Origin: Anaerolineae bacterium
GTDB lineage: Bacteria > Chloroflexota > Anaerolineae > Aggregatilineales > UBA2796
Length of the DNA: 64,000 bases
NCBI GenBank assembly: GCA_019637615.1
Contig: JAHBVJ010000010.1
Coordinates: forward strand, 62,001-126,000
Direction of reading: 5' to 3'
In this document: positions 7,311-16,319 of the stretch, in pieces
How positions within the stretch are numbered: the first letter of the stretch is position 1
How the letters are laid out: each line of letters starts with the position of its first letter
Made by a program: the position numbers and the translations under genes
The notes under the pieces: model-generated
What the model saw: the letters and a program-made list of their open reading frames with translations, nothing else
Database searches by the model: none
What the model was told of the DNA's origin: nothing

Positions 7311-8549
7311 TCAACTCACGGCAGCTTGCAACGCCCTGATGGCGATTTCTTCGGCGTCATGGATCGCCATCACACGTTCCGCGAGATCGGCGCGGAGCGC
7401 GGCGGCTTGTACATCGGTCAGCGGGAACTCGCTGCGCATCTGCTGCTTGATCGTCTGCAAGCGGGCGGCGATGGCTTTGCGCTCCTCCAACGACGCGGCT
7501 CCCTGCGAGAGGAAAAGCTGACTATTGCGCATCAGCAGATCGCGTGTTTCCTTGAACGGCGCGATAGTCTCCGGCAGCAGCGTGCGCGTCAGATCGTCCC
7601 AACGTTCGGCGGCAATGCGGAATAGCGTCGCGACCTCACGCAGCGCGGGCAGTTCGAGCACGTCGGCGGCTTCGCTGAGGAAATCCGCGTAAATCGCGCG
7701 TGCGCCGCGTCCGCCCGTGAAATACACGGCGGTCGTCTGGAAGGCTGTCGTCAAGCCCGCATACATTTTGCTGCCCGGTGCGAATTCCTTTGCCCACGAT
7801 TTTTTCTGCTTGGTATCGCGCAGCAGATGCGCCCATTTCTGATACGCCGCGAAGCCGAAATTGCCCACATGACTCGGCCCGCCGACGGGAGGTTTGCCCG
7901 TGAAGACCTCGATGCACGACTGAATACCAGCGCGGATGGCGGCGGGCAGTTTGTCGGGGTTGGGCGCGCCGATGGTCATCATGCGATGTTTGGTCTTGGC
8001 GACCCGTGCCCGCGCTCTGGCGAACGTCGCCGTGTCCACCTGCAACCCGACTCGCGCCCGATCCGCCAGATAAACGGCATCGGCCTTCCTATCGTAGCCA
8101 TACACGACCAGCGGCATCACCAGCCAGATTTTCGCGTCATCGGGATCGGTGAACGTGCCCGTCATGCCGTAGTTGTACGGCAAACTCGCCATATCCACCC
8201 AGACGATAGCGGGTTGCCCCTTCGCCAGCGCGTTGAGCACATTGGCGACGGCCTTTTCGGGGTCGGTAGTGTTGCGTACGCTCATGGCGATGCCCAAACG
8301 CTCGAACAGCCTTCCCGGTTCCTCGTCAAACGGATAGCGCGTCAGGAAATGCAGATGCGGATCGTAGCCTTCGTAGGCAAATGAAAAATAGCCCGCGCAC
8401 AATCCGCCGTTAATGCCCATCAACATCGCTTCGGTATAGGGCTGCCCCGTATGCGGTGCCAGCGCCCCTTGATAAGCCAGCACGTTGGTCGGGTAGCCAG
8501 TCGCCCACGCCGCCCCGTCGAAATGGTGGTAGTTCGTCAATATAGTCAT
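7311..8549 (-). CDS. BtrH N-terminal domain / DUF4872 protein
   Basis: A 412-residue soluble protein. The N-terminal about 150 residues match the BtrH N-terminal domain: NYHHFDGAAWATGYPTNVLA, then MLMGINGGLCAGYFSF, where the cysteine is the candidate nucleophile. The C-terminal part (from about residue 160, including HRMMTIGAPNPDKLP and AYQKWAHLLRDTKQKKSWA) fits DUF4872. BtrH acts in butirosin biosynthesis as an acyltransferase moving an acyl chain from a carrier protein to an aminoglycoside. Many stand-alone homologues exist in bacteria without such clusters, and here there is no carrier protein or amino-sugar gene nearby. It may therefore be an acyl- or peptidyl-transfer enzyme of unknown substrate. 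Confidence 0.8.
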   Translation of the reverse strand: MTILTNYHHFDGAAWATGYPTNVLAYQGALAPHTGQPYTEAMLMGINGGLCAGYFSFAYEGYDPHLHFLTRYPFDEEPGRLFERLGIAMSVRNTTDPEKAVANVLNALAKGQPAIVWVDMASLPYNYGMTGTFTDPDDAKIWLVMPLVVYGYDRKADAVYLADRARVGLQVDTATFARARARVAKTKHRMMTIGAPNPDKLPAAIRAGIQSCIEVFTGKPPVGGPSHVGNFGFAAYQKWAHLLRDTKQKKSWAKEFAPGSKMYAGLTTAFQTTAVYFTGGRGARAIYADFLSEAADVLELPALREVATLFRIAAERWDDLTRTLLPETIAPFKETRDLLMRNSQLFLSQGAASLEERKAIAARLQTIKQQMRSEFPLTDVQAAALRADLAERVMAIHDAEEIAIRALQAAVS

Positions 8550-8813
8550 GGATCGCGCCCTTTGTGTGCTGCCCTGCTGCCGATGTTGTCATCAGGATAA
8601 CGGCATCTGACGACGCTGTGTAGTCGTTATTTTTCTTATCCAGTAACAAACAAAAGCATGACCGCGCTGATCAGCGTCAAAATCACGCCCCGCCTTCATC
8701 GGTGCTGCGACCTCGGCTTAGGAAGGAGAAATGTCAGGGATTGTACAGAACACTGCCGAAACAGGCGGAATTCGCTACAATGACCCGCATCATTGGGGAG
8801 TTGCAGGTAGAGG

Positions 8814-9422
8814 ATGTTGCAGGTGAAAGGTCCACGTTGGGGCATTTTGTTATTGGGCGCGCTGATCGTGGTGTTGCTGTTTACCTTTCCCTTGTGGCGC
8901 ACCGTGTTACGGTCAGGATCGTCGCAGCGTGCCTTCGCGGACGCTTCCGAGGCGCAGCGTGAAGTGCTGTTGAAAGAAAAAGATCGCAATCTTGCCGCGA
9001 CGGCCTATGTATCGCTGCTGGTGACGGTGCAAGCGCCAACCCCCACGGGTGCGCCTACCGCGCTGGCACAGGACGCCATCCTTGGTGGGCGTTTCACCGA
9101 GATAGACGCCGTGCATAGGGCGACGGGACGCGCGCGCTTGTACCGCATGACTAACCAGAGCGTCATTTTGCAGCTCGAAGACGGCTTTTCCGTCACGAAT
9201 GCACCCAATTTGACGTTGTACCTATGTGGCACTGAGAAGCCAGCGACCATCGCTGACTTAGAAGTGCAGGGGGCATCGCCGTTCGAGGTTGGCGATCTGC
9301 TCGGAAGCAGCGGCGAACAGCGCTTTACCATCCCCGGACAACTGCCGCTGGAACGCTATAAAAGCGTAGTGATCGTCAGCAAATCGCTGGCTCGCATTTA
9401 CAGCTATGCCGTGCTGCAATAG
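8814..9422 (+). CDS. Membrane-anchored DM13 domain protein
   Basis: A 202-residue protein with one N-terminal membrane anchor (residues about 9-27, WGILLLGALIVVLLFTFPLW), so the rest is outside the membrane. After a Pro/Thr-rich linker (about residues 70-85), residues about 90-202 form a DM13 domain: GRFTEIDAVHRATGRARLYR, then FSVTNAPNLTLYLCG, then RYKSVVIVSKSLARIYSYAV. DM13 domains have been proposed to act in electron transfer or as extracellular ligand-binding modules. One cysteine (LYLCG) is at the position typical for the domain. It is transcribed divergently from the BtrH-like gene. Confidence 0.85.
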   Translation: MLQVKGPRWGILLLGALIVVLLFTFPLWRTVLRSGSSQRAFADASEAQREVLLKEKDRNLAATAYVSLLVTVQAPTPTGAPTALAQDAILGGRFTEIDAVHRATGRARLYRMTNQSVILQLEDGFSVTNAPNLTLYLCGTEKPATIADLEVQGASPFEVGDLLGSSGEQRFTIPGQLPLERYKSVVIVSKSLARIYSYAVLQ

Positions 9423-9484
9423 ATATGATCCATGCAGGCTGGCTTTGTTTACCGGAATGATCATAAGCAGCGCACGAAAAGCCT

Positions 9485-9570
9485 GACTCAGCGGCGCGTA
9501 TTCGAGGCTAGACTCAGCACCAAGCTGTTGAGGCGCGCAAATAGCATGGACTCAGCACGTATTTGAGGGA
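9485..9570 (+). repeat. Short imperfect direct repeats upstream of a methyltransferase gene
   Basis: GACTCAGC occurs three times (9485-9492, 9511-9518, 9549-9556). The first and third are followed by similar sequence (GGCGCGTATTCGAGG and ACGTATTTGAGGG). The last repeat runs into the ribosome-binding region of the downstream gene. Confidence 0.45.
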
Positions 9571-9580
9571 GGAGACAGAG

Positions 9581-10339
9581 ATGGGCATCAACCGTGTGGA
9601 ACCGTATGAGGCGTTGGCGGACGTCTATCAAGTGGCGGGCTTCACCAACTATGCCGCCGGATTGGCGCAATCGCTACTCTCCATCGCGTTCGATCTGAAT
9701 TGGACGGGCAAAACCTTGATCGATCTTGGCTGTGGGATCGGGGAATTGGCGGTGTGGTTCGGCGGACGGCAGATTCGCAGTTTGGGCGTGGATAGTTCGC
9801 CTAGCATGATCCGGGTGGCGGATGCTAAAGCCATTGATGCGCATGTCGATGTGACCTTCGCGGCGGGCGACATTCGCACCTATGCGCCCACGACGGCCTT
9901 CGATCTGGCGGTGTGCATCGGCGGCACGGTCAATCTGATGCCCACTCTGCGTGATGTAGAGGCATTATTCCGCGTGGCGCATACCGCTCTATCCCCGCGT
10001 AAATTATTCTTCTTCGATCTCAGGACGATTCAGGGGTTAGCCAAGACCGACGCCATGCGCATCCTCGCGAATACGGATGAGGTTTTCATCGCGACCACCA
10101 GCAGCTTCAATTTCGAGACCTTAGCGCTGACTTCACAGTACACCATCCTGCGCGATGGCGAATCGGGCTGGACGCGCGCGGAGGAAACGCATATCTCACG
10201 CGGCTACACTGCGCAAACCGTGGCGAGATTGCTGCAAAATGCGGGCTTCAGGTTGTTGCAAACCATCACGCCCAATAGCGCGCCGCTGGATGCGCAACAC
10301 CACGATGATATGCTGCTGTTTGTTGCCATACGTGACTAA
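9581..10339 (+). CDS. Class I SAM-dependent methyltransferase
   Basis: A 252-residue cytoplasmic methyltransferase. Motif I is LIDLGCGIGE (about residues 46-55), followed by acidic motif II LGVDSSPSMI, and motif IV lies near FDLAVCIGGTVNLMP. The substrate is not evident. The ATG at 9581 follows AGGAG by a normal spacing; an upstream in-frame TTG at 9563 overlaps the ribosome site itself and is less likely. The gene ends in a strong hairpin shared with the convergent TPR gene. Confidence 0.9.
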   Translation: MGINRVEPYEALADVYQVAGFTNYAAGLAQSLLSIAFDLNWTGKTLIDLGCGIGELAVWFGGRQIRSLGVDSSPSMIRVADAKAIDAHVDVTFAAGDIRTYAPTTAFDLAVCIGGTVNLMPTLRDVEALFRVAHTALSPRKLFFFDLRTIQGLAKTDAMRILANTDEVFIATTSSFNFETLALTSQYTILRDGESGWTRAEETHISRGYTAQTVARLLQNAGFRLLQTITPNSAPLDAQHHDDMLLFVAIRD

Positions 10340-10359
10340 CGGGACGACCCGTTAGTCAC
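10332..10359 (+). terminator. Hairpin between convergent genes
   Basis: A perfect 12-bp stem, GTGACTAACGGG (10332-10343) and CCCGTTAGTCAC (10348-10359), with a four-base ACGA loop. It contains the methyltransferase stop codon. There is no T-run on either side, so this may be an RNA-end stabiliser or a factor-assisted terminator serving both strands. Confidence 0.65.
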
Positions 10360-10389
10360 CTGCGCTGTCCAATTTCAACGCCCTTAGGA

Positions 10390-12678
10390 TTACGGCGTGT
10401 TGGTGGGACGCGGCGTCCGCGACGGCACTGGCGTGCGGCTTGGGATGGGCGTCCGTGACGGCACCGGCGTGCGGCTTGGCGTCTGCGTGCGCGACGGCGT
10501 CGGTGTCAAGCTCGGCGTGTTTGTTGGCGTCAAGCTCGGCGTACTGGTCAACGTATGCGTTGGCGTATGCGTCGGCAGCGCTTCCACGACTTGCCCCGCC
10601 CGTTCCCGCACATCATCGATGAATGGATACTTCGTGAAGTTGCTCCAATAGAGTAACCAGTGATAATCGAGCAGTGCTTGCTCAGGTCGGTTCTGCGTGT
10701 CATTGATCAATGCGCGGAAATAGCGCGCCGTGCCAGAATCCGTGAGCGCTAAGGATCGGTTCAGCTCGATCAAGCCAACGTCTAACTGCTTGGTATCGTA
10801 CATCGCGATCCCGCGATATAGATGCGCGACGGCCTGATTCTGCGGGTTAAGGCCGTTGATGAAGGCGTCGTCCACGCGGCTGACTTCCTCGGCAAAATTC
10901 TGACGGTCAACATCACTGCCAGCGCTGGCGGCGCGGGCGCGGATCAGCAAATCGAGCTTTTCGACCAGCAGATCGGTGTTGTCGGGCGTGTCTTGCAGCA
11001 GGCGGTTGACCTGTTCCAGTGCCGCCGTGTAATCACCGCTGTCGAGGGCGGCTTTCAATAGCAGGCGGCGGGTTTCGTCCGTCTCGCTGATGCGGTTGGC
11101 TTGCTGGAAGTCCTCGACGGCTTCGGCATAGCGACGTTCATCGAGCAGCAGCTTGCCACGCGCCAGCAAGACTTCGCGGGCAGCAGGCGATTCCTTATCG
11201 ACCACGACGGCCTGCGCATAGGCATCCAGCGCGGCGGTGAGGTTGCCTTCGCCTTCGCGGGCTTGTCCATACAGCAGCCATGCGGTGGTATCACCCGGAT
11301 AGTAGAATAGGAATTCTTGCGCCGCGATGACCGCCGTGCCGTATCTCTGGACGCGCTCGGTGGGGTCAGCTTGCGCGGTTGCCGAGGCCAGCAGCGCATT
11401 ACCACGCACGATGAAGCCTTCGCGGTTGGTCGGGTCGATGTACAGCGCCAGTAGCGCATCGTTTAACGCCGTATCGACTTTGCCGGAAGCCAGCCGTATC
11501 TTGGCGCGCTCGATAAAGAGCGCGGCGTTGCGCGGTTCTTGCCGCAAGCCCGCCGCGACCTCATCTTCGGCGCGGCTGTATTCCGCACGGTTCAGGTAAA
11601 CACGCGCCGCGATGATCGAGCTTTGCACCAGTTTAGGATCAAGCCTGAGCGCGGCGTTTGCTTCGGTCAGCGCATCATCATAATTTTCCTGCGCGTAATA
11701 GGTCGCCGCCAGCGCCGCATGATAAAAGGCCGAATCCGCCTTCTGATTGTTCTGCAACAAGGCCAGCGCCTTGCCCGGACTGCCGTCCTCGACATAAGAC
11801 ATGGCGAGATAGTAAACGAGCTGATAATAACTGCTGCTAGGGCTGTTTTTCTCAGTTTCGTTGCGGCGGCGTTCTTCATCGAGCGTCGGGATGACCTGCT
11901 GATACTTGCCGATGGCGTACAAGCCCTGTGCTTCACGCTGCACGCTGTTGCTGTTGATCAGCGGATAGGGCGCGGTCGCGGTCATTTGTCCGATGGTGCC
12001 ACCGGGGATGCTCGGCGTGTTGGACGGATCAACCTTGACGCGCGGCGTATTCGAGGCCGTCGGTTCGGTGCCGGGCGTGCGGGTCGGCGTCAGCGTAATG
12101 GTCGGCGTGGGCGTTTCGGTCACATCTGCCACCACCTTGACCGGGCCGCCGATGTTGCTCACGATCAGCGCGCCGAGGCCGATCACCGCGACCAGCACGA
12201 CCGCTGCCACCAGCAGTCCCACCGCGCGCAGACGGGTCGCCGCTGCGTCACCGATCCGCCCGCGTGTCTTTTTCACCCAGTCAAAGGGCAGCGACGCGCT
12301 TGGCGGCGCTTGCACGCGGGACAGGATTTCGTCAAGCTGCGTCCCTAGCGCGTTGAAGCGTTTGGGATCGAGGTAGGGAACCGAGCCACTGGGTTTGGGC
12401 GGTGCCGCCGATGTATCGCCGGACGACGCACCACTGCTGAACTTCTGCATCGCTTTGATGGCGTGCTCGTTCTGTGGGTTAATTTGCAACACTTGGCGCA
12501 AGCAGAAAAGGCGCTCTTTGTTGTTTTCCGCCACACTGCTCAACCACAGCCACGCGGTTTCATTGCGCATATCCAGCTTGATCACTTCTTGGAGGATGGA
12601 ACGCGCCGATTCCTTATCGCCACCCCGAGCCGCTGCGATGCCTTGTTGCAGTAGTTCGTTCAGCCTATCGTTAGACAT
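10390..12678 (-). CDS. Membrane-anchored TPR protein with Pro/Ser/Thr-rich tail
   Basis: A 762-residue protein. Residues 1-80 are a short cytoplasmic TPR-like region (LNELLQQGIAAARGGDKESA). One membrane span lies at about 152-176 (LRAVGLLVAAVVLVAVIGLG). A Thr/Pro linker (about 188-225) follows, and then a long array of TPR repeats from about 255 to 690, recognisable from repeated helices such as ALTEANAALRLDPKL and AVEDFQQANRISETDETRR. The last about 60 residues are a low-complexity tail built on SRTP/SLTP units. TPRs bind proteins, so this is probably a scaffold at the cell surface. Its coding sequence produces a long antisense open frame that is not a gene. Confidence 0.85.
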   Translation of the reverse strand: MSNDRLNELLQQGIAAARGGDKESARSILQEVIKLDMRNETAWLWLSSVAENNKERLFCLRQVLQINPQNEHAIKAMQKFSSGASSGDTSAAPPKPSGSVPYLDPKRFNALGTQLDEILSRVQAPPSASLPFDWVKKTRGRIGDAAATRLRAVGLLVAAVVLVAVIGLGALIVSNIGGPVKVVADVTETPTPTITLTPTRTPGTEPTASNTPRVKVDPSNTPSIPGGTIGQMTATAPYPLINSNSVQREAQGLYAIGKYQQVIPTLDEERRRNETEKNSPSSSYYQLVYYLAMSYVEDGSPGKALALLQNNQKADSAFYHAALAATYYAQENYDDALTEANAALRLDPKLVQSSIIAARVYLNRAEYSRAEDEVAAGLRQEPRNAALFIERAKIRLASGKVDTALNDALLALYIDPTNREGFIVRGNALLASATAQADPTERVQRYGTAVIAAQEFLFYYPGDTTAWLLYGQAREGEGNLTAALDAYAQAVVVDKESPAAREVLLARGKLLLDERRYAEAVEDFQQANRISETDETRRLLLKAALDSGDYTAALEQVNRLLQDTPDNTDLLVEKLDLLIRARAASAGSDVDRQNFAEEVSRVDDAFINGLNPQNQAVAHLYRGIAMYDTKQLDVGLIELNRSLALTDSGTARYFRALINDTQNRPEQALLDYHWLLYWSNFTKYPFIDDVRERAGQVVEALPTHTPTHTLTSTPSLTPTNTPSLTPTPSRTQTPSRTPVPSRTPIPSRTPVPSRTPRPTNTP

Positions 12679-12871
12679 CTAGCCCCCGCCGAAACAAGTT
12701 GATTCCTAGAGTAAGTCAATCATTGTATATCATTCTCTTTCAACTCACCGCTACAATGCAACGGAGATCGCGCGAACAGGATAAAATTGTGATGCACTTG
12801 AATGACATCAGCGCTGTAGCAATAACATATGGTGAGCGCTGCACCTGCTTTCCCCCGATGTAGGAGTTACG

Positions 12872-14884
12872 ATGGCTGCGTTACCCGTTCGGCAGATGGT
12901 CTTATACAAACACGGTGTCGGTTTTTTTGTGCGGGAGGGCGCGGTCAGCGGGACAGAACTCGCCGTCACCTTCCGCCGCGATGAGATCAACGACATCCTC
13001 AAAAGTCTGGTGGTGTTTGATAAGGCGGGCGGGCAAGTTTTGGGCATCCACTACCAGACGCCGATGGATAAAGCCGCCCGTTTGGAAAACAGCTCGATCC
13101 GGCTCTCGGACAAAAGCAGCTTGCGCGATCTGATCAAGCAGTTGCGCGGACGCCGCGTCGAACTGACCATCGAGCCGACGACGGGAACGCTCGAAGTCGT
13201 GGTCGGGCGCGTGATCGGGATCGATGAGCCGGACGGATCGGCACTGATCGGCAACGCGCGGATCGCCATGCCAACCCACACCATTTACGTACATGCCTTG
13301 CTGGACGATGGACGCACGCGCATTTTCCCGCTCGATGTGCTGCGCGGCGTCAAGATCAGCGATCCGCTGGCAGGCGACGATCTCTCCTATTTCCTCGATA
13401 CCAGCGTGGCGGAAGACGCGCGCCGGACGGTGAATATCCGTCTCAGCGAGGGTGATCACCAGATCGCGGTCTATTACGTCGCGCCGAGTCCGACATGGCG
13501 CGTCAGCTACCGTATCGTGGCAGAGGCGGCGGAGGATAAACAGACGGGCAAAGCGCTGCTGCAAAGTTGGGGCTTGTTCGATAACCGCCTCGAAGAAGAC
13601 CTCAGCGATGTACAGGTGACGCTCGTCGCCGGACAGCCGATCTCGTTCATCTACGATCTGTATGCCTCGCGCATCCCCGAACGCCCCGTCGTGCAGGATG
13701 AGTCACGCGTCGCGCCGGGGCCAATCGAGTTCGCCTCGACCAATACGCGCCCCGTAGACGATGCGGTGCGTTTTGCGCCCGCCCCCGCTATGGCAATGGC
13801 GGCTCCGGCCCCTAAAGCAGCCGGAGGCGGGCTTATGAGGAGACTGGACGCTAGAGAACGCGCCATCACGCTGGACGATGTGGCAGCCGCCGTCGTCACC
13901 AACACCGAAACCAGAGACGCGGGCGAATTCTTCCAGTACGAAATTCAGACGCCTGTCTCGGTCATGCGCGGCGAGTCGGCGCTCGTCCCGATCATCAGCG
14001 TGAACGTCGAGTACAATCGCGAACTGCTCTACAACGGCGATAAATTCCCTAAGAATCCCGTTGCCTCCCTCCGTTTCAGGAACACCACTGGCCTGACGCT
14101 CGAACGTGGCCCCGTCACTGTGGTGGAAGATGGCGACTACAAGGGCGAAGCGGTCATCGCCTTCACCAAAGATGGGCGCTCCGTCTACCTGCCCTACGCC
14201 ATCGAACTCGGCGTGCAGGTACGCGAAGACCTCACCCAGACCACCGAGGTCGCACGTTTGGCGCTGAAAGACGCCTATATTTTGCACGAAGAATATCGCG
14301 TGAAGACCGTTGTCTATCACATCCTGAACACCAGCAGTCAGGACAAAATCATCACGGTCGAAGCACCCAAGCAGACCAGTTGGGAGCCGTTTGATACCGC
14401 CGCCGCCGATGCCGAAACGTTGAATGAGCGGCGCTGGCGTGTGACCGTTCCCGCCCGCCAGACGACCGTGTTCACCCGCAAAGAACGGATGCTGACCCAC
14501 TGGCAAGAAGACGTGATGAGCCTCGATTACCAGAATTTGCAGCGCTTTTTCGAGAACCGCTGGCTAGATCAAGCGGCCTATGATCGGCTCTCCGAACTGC
14601 TAGATACGCGTGCCGCCATTTCACGCGCGCATGACGAGCAAAACAAACTGAACGACGAGCGCGCACGCATCTACGAGCAGCAGAATCAACTGCGGGCGAA
14701 CCTCACCACGCTGCAAGCGACGGGCAAAGAGGCCGCGCTGCGTGATCGGATGCTCGATCAGTTGACGCAAACGCAGGATCGGCTGGAACAGATCGAAGTC
14801 CGACTCGGCGCGCTCACGCAGGAGATCGCGGAGTCGGAGGCCAAGCTCAAGCAAATCGTGGCGGGCTTGGGCGCGAAGGCGTAA
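12872..14884 (+). CDS. DUF4139 domain-containing protein
   Basis: A 670-residue protein without signal peptide. It opens LPVRQMVLYKHGVGFFVREG, typical for this family, and has the WRVSYRIV...LQSWGLFDNRLEEDLSDV segment (about residues 207-245) characteristic of DUF4139. An Ala/Pro-rich hinge lies near 300-320 and a beta-rich domain at about 345-550. A C-terminal coiled coil (about 585-665, LNDERARIYEQQNQLRANL) suggests oligomerisation. The family is related to mucoidy-inhibitor-like proteins and its biochemical role is unknown. It is 45 bp upstream of the first chaperone chimera, on the same strand, so the two may be co-transcribed. Confidence 0.85.
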   Translation: MAALPVRQMVLYKHGVGFFVREGAVSGTELAVTFRRDEINDILKSLVVFDKAGGQVLGIHYQTPMDKAARLENSSIRLSDKSSLRDLIKQLRGRRVELTIEPTTGTLEVVVGRVIGIDEPDGSALIGNARIAMPTHTIYVHALLDDGRTRIFPLDVLRGVKISDPLAGDDLSYFLDTSVAEDARRTVNIRLSEGDHQIAVYYVAPSPTWRVSYRIVAEAAEDKQTGKALLQSWGLFDNRLEEDLSDVQVTLVAGQPISFIYDLYASRIPERPVVQDESRVAPGPIEFASTNTRPVDDAVRFAPAPAMAMAAPAPKAAGGGLMRRLDARERAITLDDVAAAVVTNTETRDAGEFFQYEIQTPVSVMRGESALVPIISVNVEYNRELLYNGDKFPKNPVASLRFRNTTGLTLERGPVTVVEDGDYKGEAVIAFTKDGRSVYLPYAIELGVQVREDLTQTTEVARLALKDAYILHEEYRVKTVVYHILNTSSQDKIITVEAPKQTSWEPFDTAAADAETLNERRWRVTVPARQTTVFTRKERMLTHWQEDVMSLDYQNLQRFFENRWLDQAAYDRLSELLDTRAAISRAHDEQNKLNDERARIYEQQNQLRANLTTLQATGKEAALRDRMLDQLTQTQDRLEQIEVRLGALTQEIAESEAKLKQIVAGLGAKA

Positions 14885-14929
14885 TCAGGCGAGCAGTCGT
14901 AGTCTGCGTGTTCAAGGGAGGTAACGTTC

Positions 14930-16132
14930 ATGTTCCATGCCAATACCGAGCCTAACACCGGCGATACGCAGGCGCGACTGCTGCATAATCTTGCCATCGA
15001 GACGCTAGGCAGCACAGCCACGCCGATTCTGGAAAAAGGCACGTCGCTGCCAACTCAGAACGTGCAGGTCTTCTCCACAGGTGCCGATAACCAGCGGCAG
15101 GTCGAAGTCCATCTGCTGTATGGCGGTGGCGACGCCGTGATCAATAACGCCAGTCTCGGCAGGTTCATCCTCAAAGACATCCCGCCCGCGCCCAGAGGCA
15201 TCCCGCAGATCGAAGTGACCGTCAGCGTGGACGCGCAGCACCAACTGACAGTGACCGCGCGAGATCGAAAAACAGGCCGCGCGGAAGCGCTAGGGCAGAG
15301 CATCAACTTGCTTGAGCGTGAAGTGCCGCCCTACGATGAACTGCATCGCCCGCATGTCAAGCCAACCACGCAGTCCATGAGCGATTTCAACGCGATCTTC
15401 GAGGAATTTTTCGGTGGCATCGCGAGATCCCCCTCGTCAAGCGCCCCGAAGCAAATCGACATTTCGGTCGAACTCAAGGTGACCTTTCAGGAGGCTGCGC
15501 TCGGCGCGAAGAAGACGCTGGACATCAAGCGCCGGAGTCTATGCACGGTCTGTGGCGGATCGGGCGCTCAAGCGGGCACGCAACGCCACCAATGTGAGAA
15601 GTGTAATGGCACGGGCGAGATCAGGGAGACGAAGACGACCTTTTTGGGCGCGATGGTCACGGTGCAGCCATGCCCGCGTTGCAAGGGCAAAGGCAGCCTC
15701 ACGGGGTCATCCTGTGCGCAATGTCGTGGCGAGGGGCAGCTCCTCGAATCTAAGCAGATCACGGTGAAAGTTCCTGCCCGCGTCGTGACGGGCAACGTCA
15801 TGCGCATCGCTGGCGAAGCGAACCACACGGCGGATGGCAAATCGCGGGGCAACGTGATGCTCGTGGTTCAGGTCGAGCCTCATCCCTTGCTGACGCTCAT
15901 GGGCAATGACATCCACTACACGCTGAAACTCAACAAAGATCAAGCGGCACACGGGGGCACATTCAATGTCCCGACGCTTGAAGGCACGACGGCAGTCCAA
16001 ATCCCGCCCAATACGCCAGATGGCAAGGTGATCGTAGTGACTGGCCTCGGTGCGCTGCTCAAAGAAGGCAGTCCGGAGCGCGGCGATCAGCACATCAACG
16101 TCAAACTCACGCGGATGTTTGGCTTATTCTGA
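14930..16132 (+). CDS. Hsp70 substrate-binding-domain / DnaJ C-terminal chimera, copy 1
   Basis: A 400-residue protein joining parts of two chaperones. Residues about 15-113 match the Hsp70 (DnaK) substrate-binding beta domain: LAIETLGSTATPILEKGTSL, QVFSTGADNQRQVEVHLLYG, then SLGRFILKDIPPAPRGIPQI. A G/F-like remnant FNAIFEEFFGG (153-163) follows. The DnaJ substrate region is next: CTD-I from about 177, a four-motif zinc finger (CTVCGGSG 205-212, CEKCNGTG 222-229, CPRCKGKG 248-255, CAQCRGEG 262-269) and CTD-II to the end (IPPNTPDGKVIVVTGLG). There is no J domain with HPD, no Hsp70 ATPase domain, no helical lid, and the DnaJ dimerisation tail is absent. It could be an ATP-independent peptide-binding holdase or an adaptor. 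Ribosome site GGGAGG precedes the ATG. Confidence 0.9.
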   Translation: MFHANTEPNTGDTQARLLHNLAIETLGSTATPILEKGTSLPTQNVQVFSTGADNQRQVEVHLLYGGGDAVINNASLGRFILKDIPPAPRGIPQIEVTVSVDAQHQLTVTARDRKTGRAEALGQSINLLEREVPPYDELHRPHVKPTTQSMSDFNAIFEEFFGGIARSPSSSAPKQIDISVELKVTFQEAALGAKKTLDIKRRSLCTVCGGSGAQAGTQRHQCEKCNGTGEIRETKTTFLGAMVTVQPCPRCKGKGSLTGSSCAQCRGEGQLLESKQITVKVPARVVTGNVMRIAGEANHTADGKSRGNVMLVVQVEPHPLLTLMGNDIHYTLKLNKDQAAHGGTFNVPTLEGTTAVQIPPNTPDGKVIVVTGLGALLKEGSPERGDQHINVKLTRMFGLF

Positions 16133-16319
16133 CGCCCGATAGCATACAGCCGCGTGCTTATTTGAGAGGGCATTAGATGAGGCTCCATGTAGTTACCAAG
16201 TTTGACCACATGCGTCCTTTACTCCGTAGATGAGGGAACCGAAGCCAAGCCCGCCCAATTTTTTCGTATAGTTAATTCTGAAAACAAACTCAGGACAATG
16301 AATCGGCATTTCTGAAAGA

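Noticed and set aside
10397..10651. Gly/Val-rich repetitive plus-strand ORF (GVRDGTGVRLG units)
   Set aside because: It is the reverse strand of the Ser/Thr/Pro-rich tail of the TPR protein.
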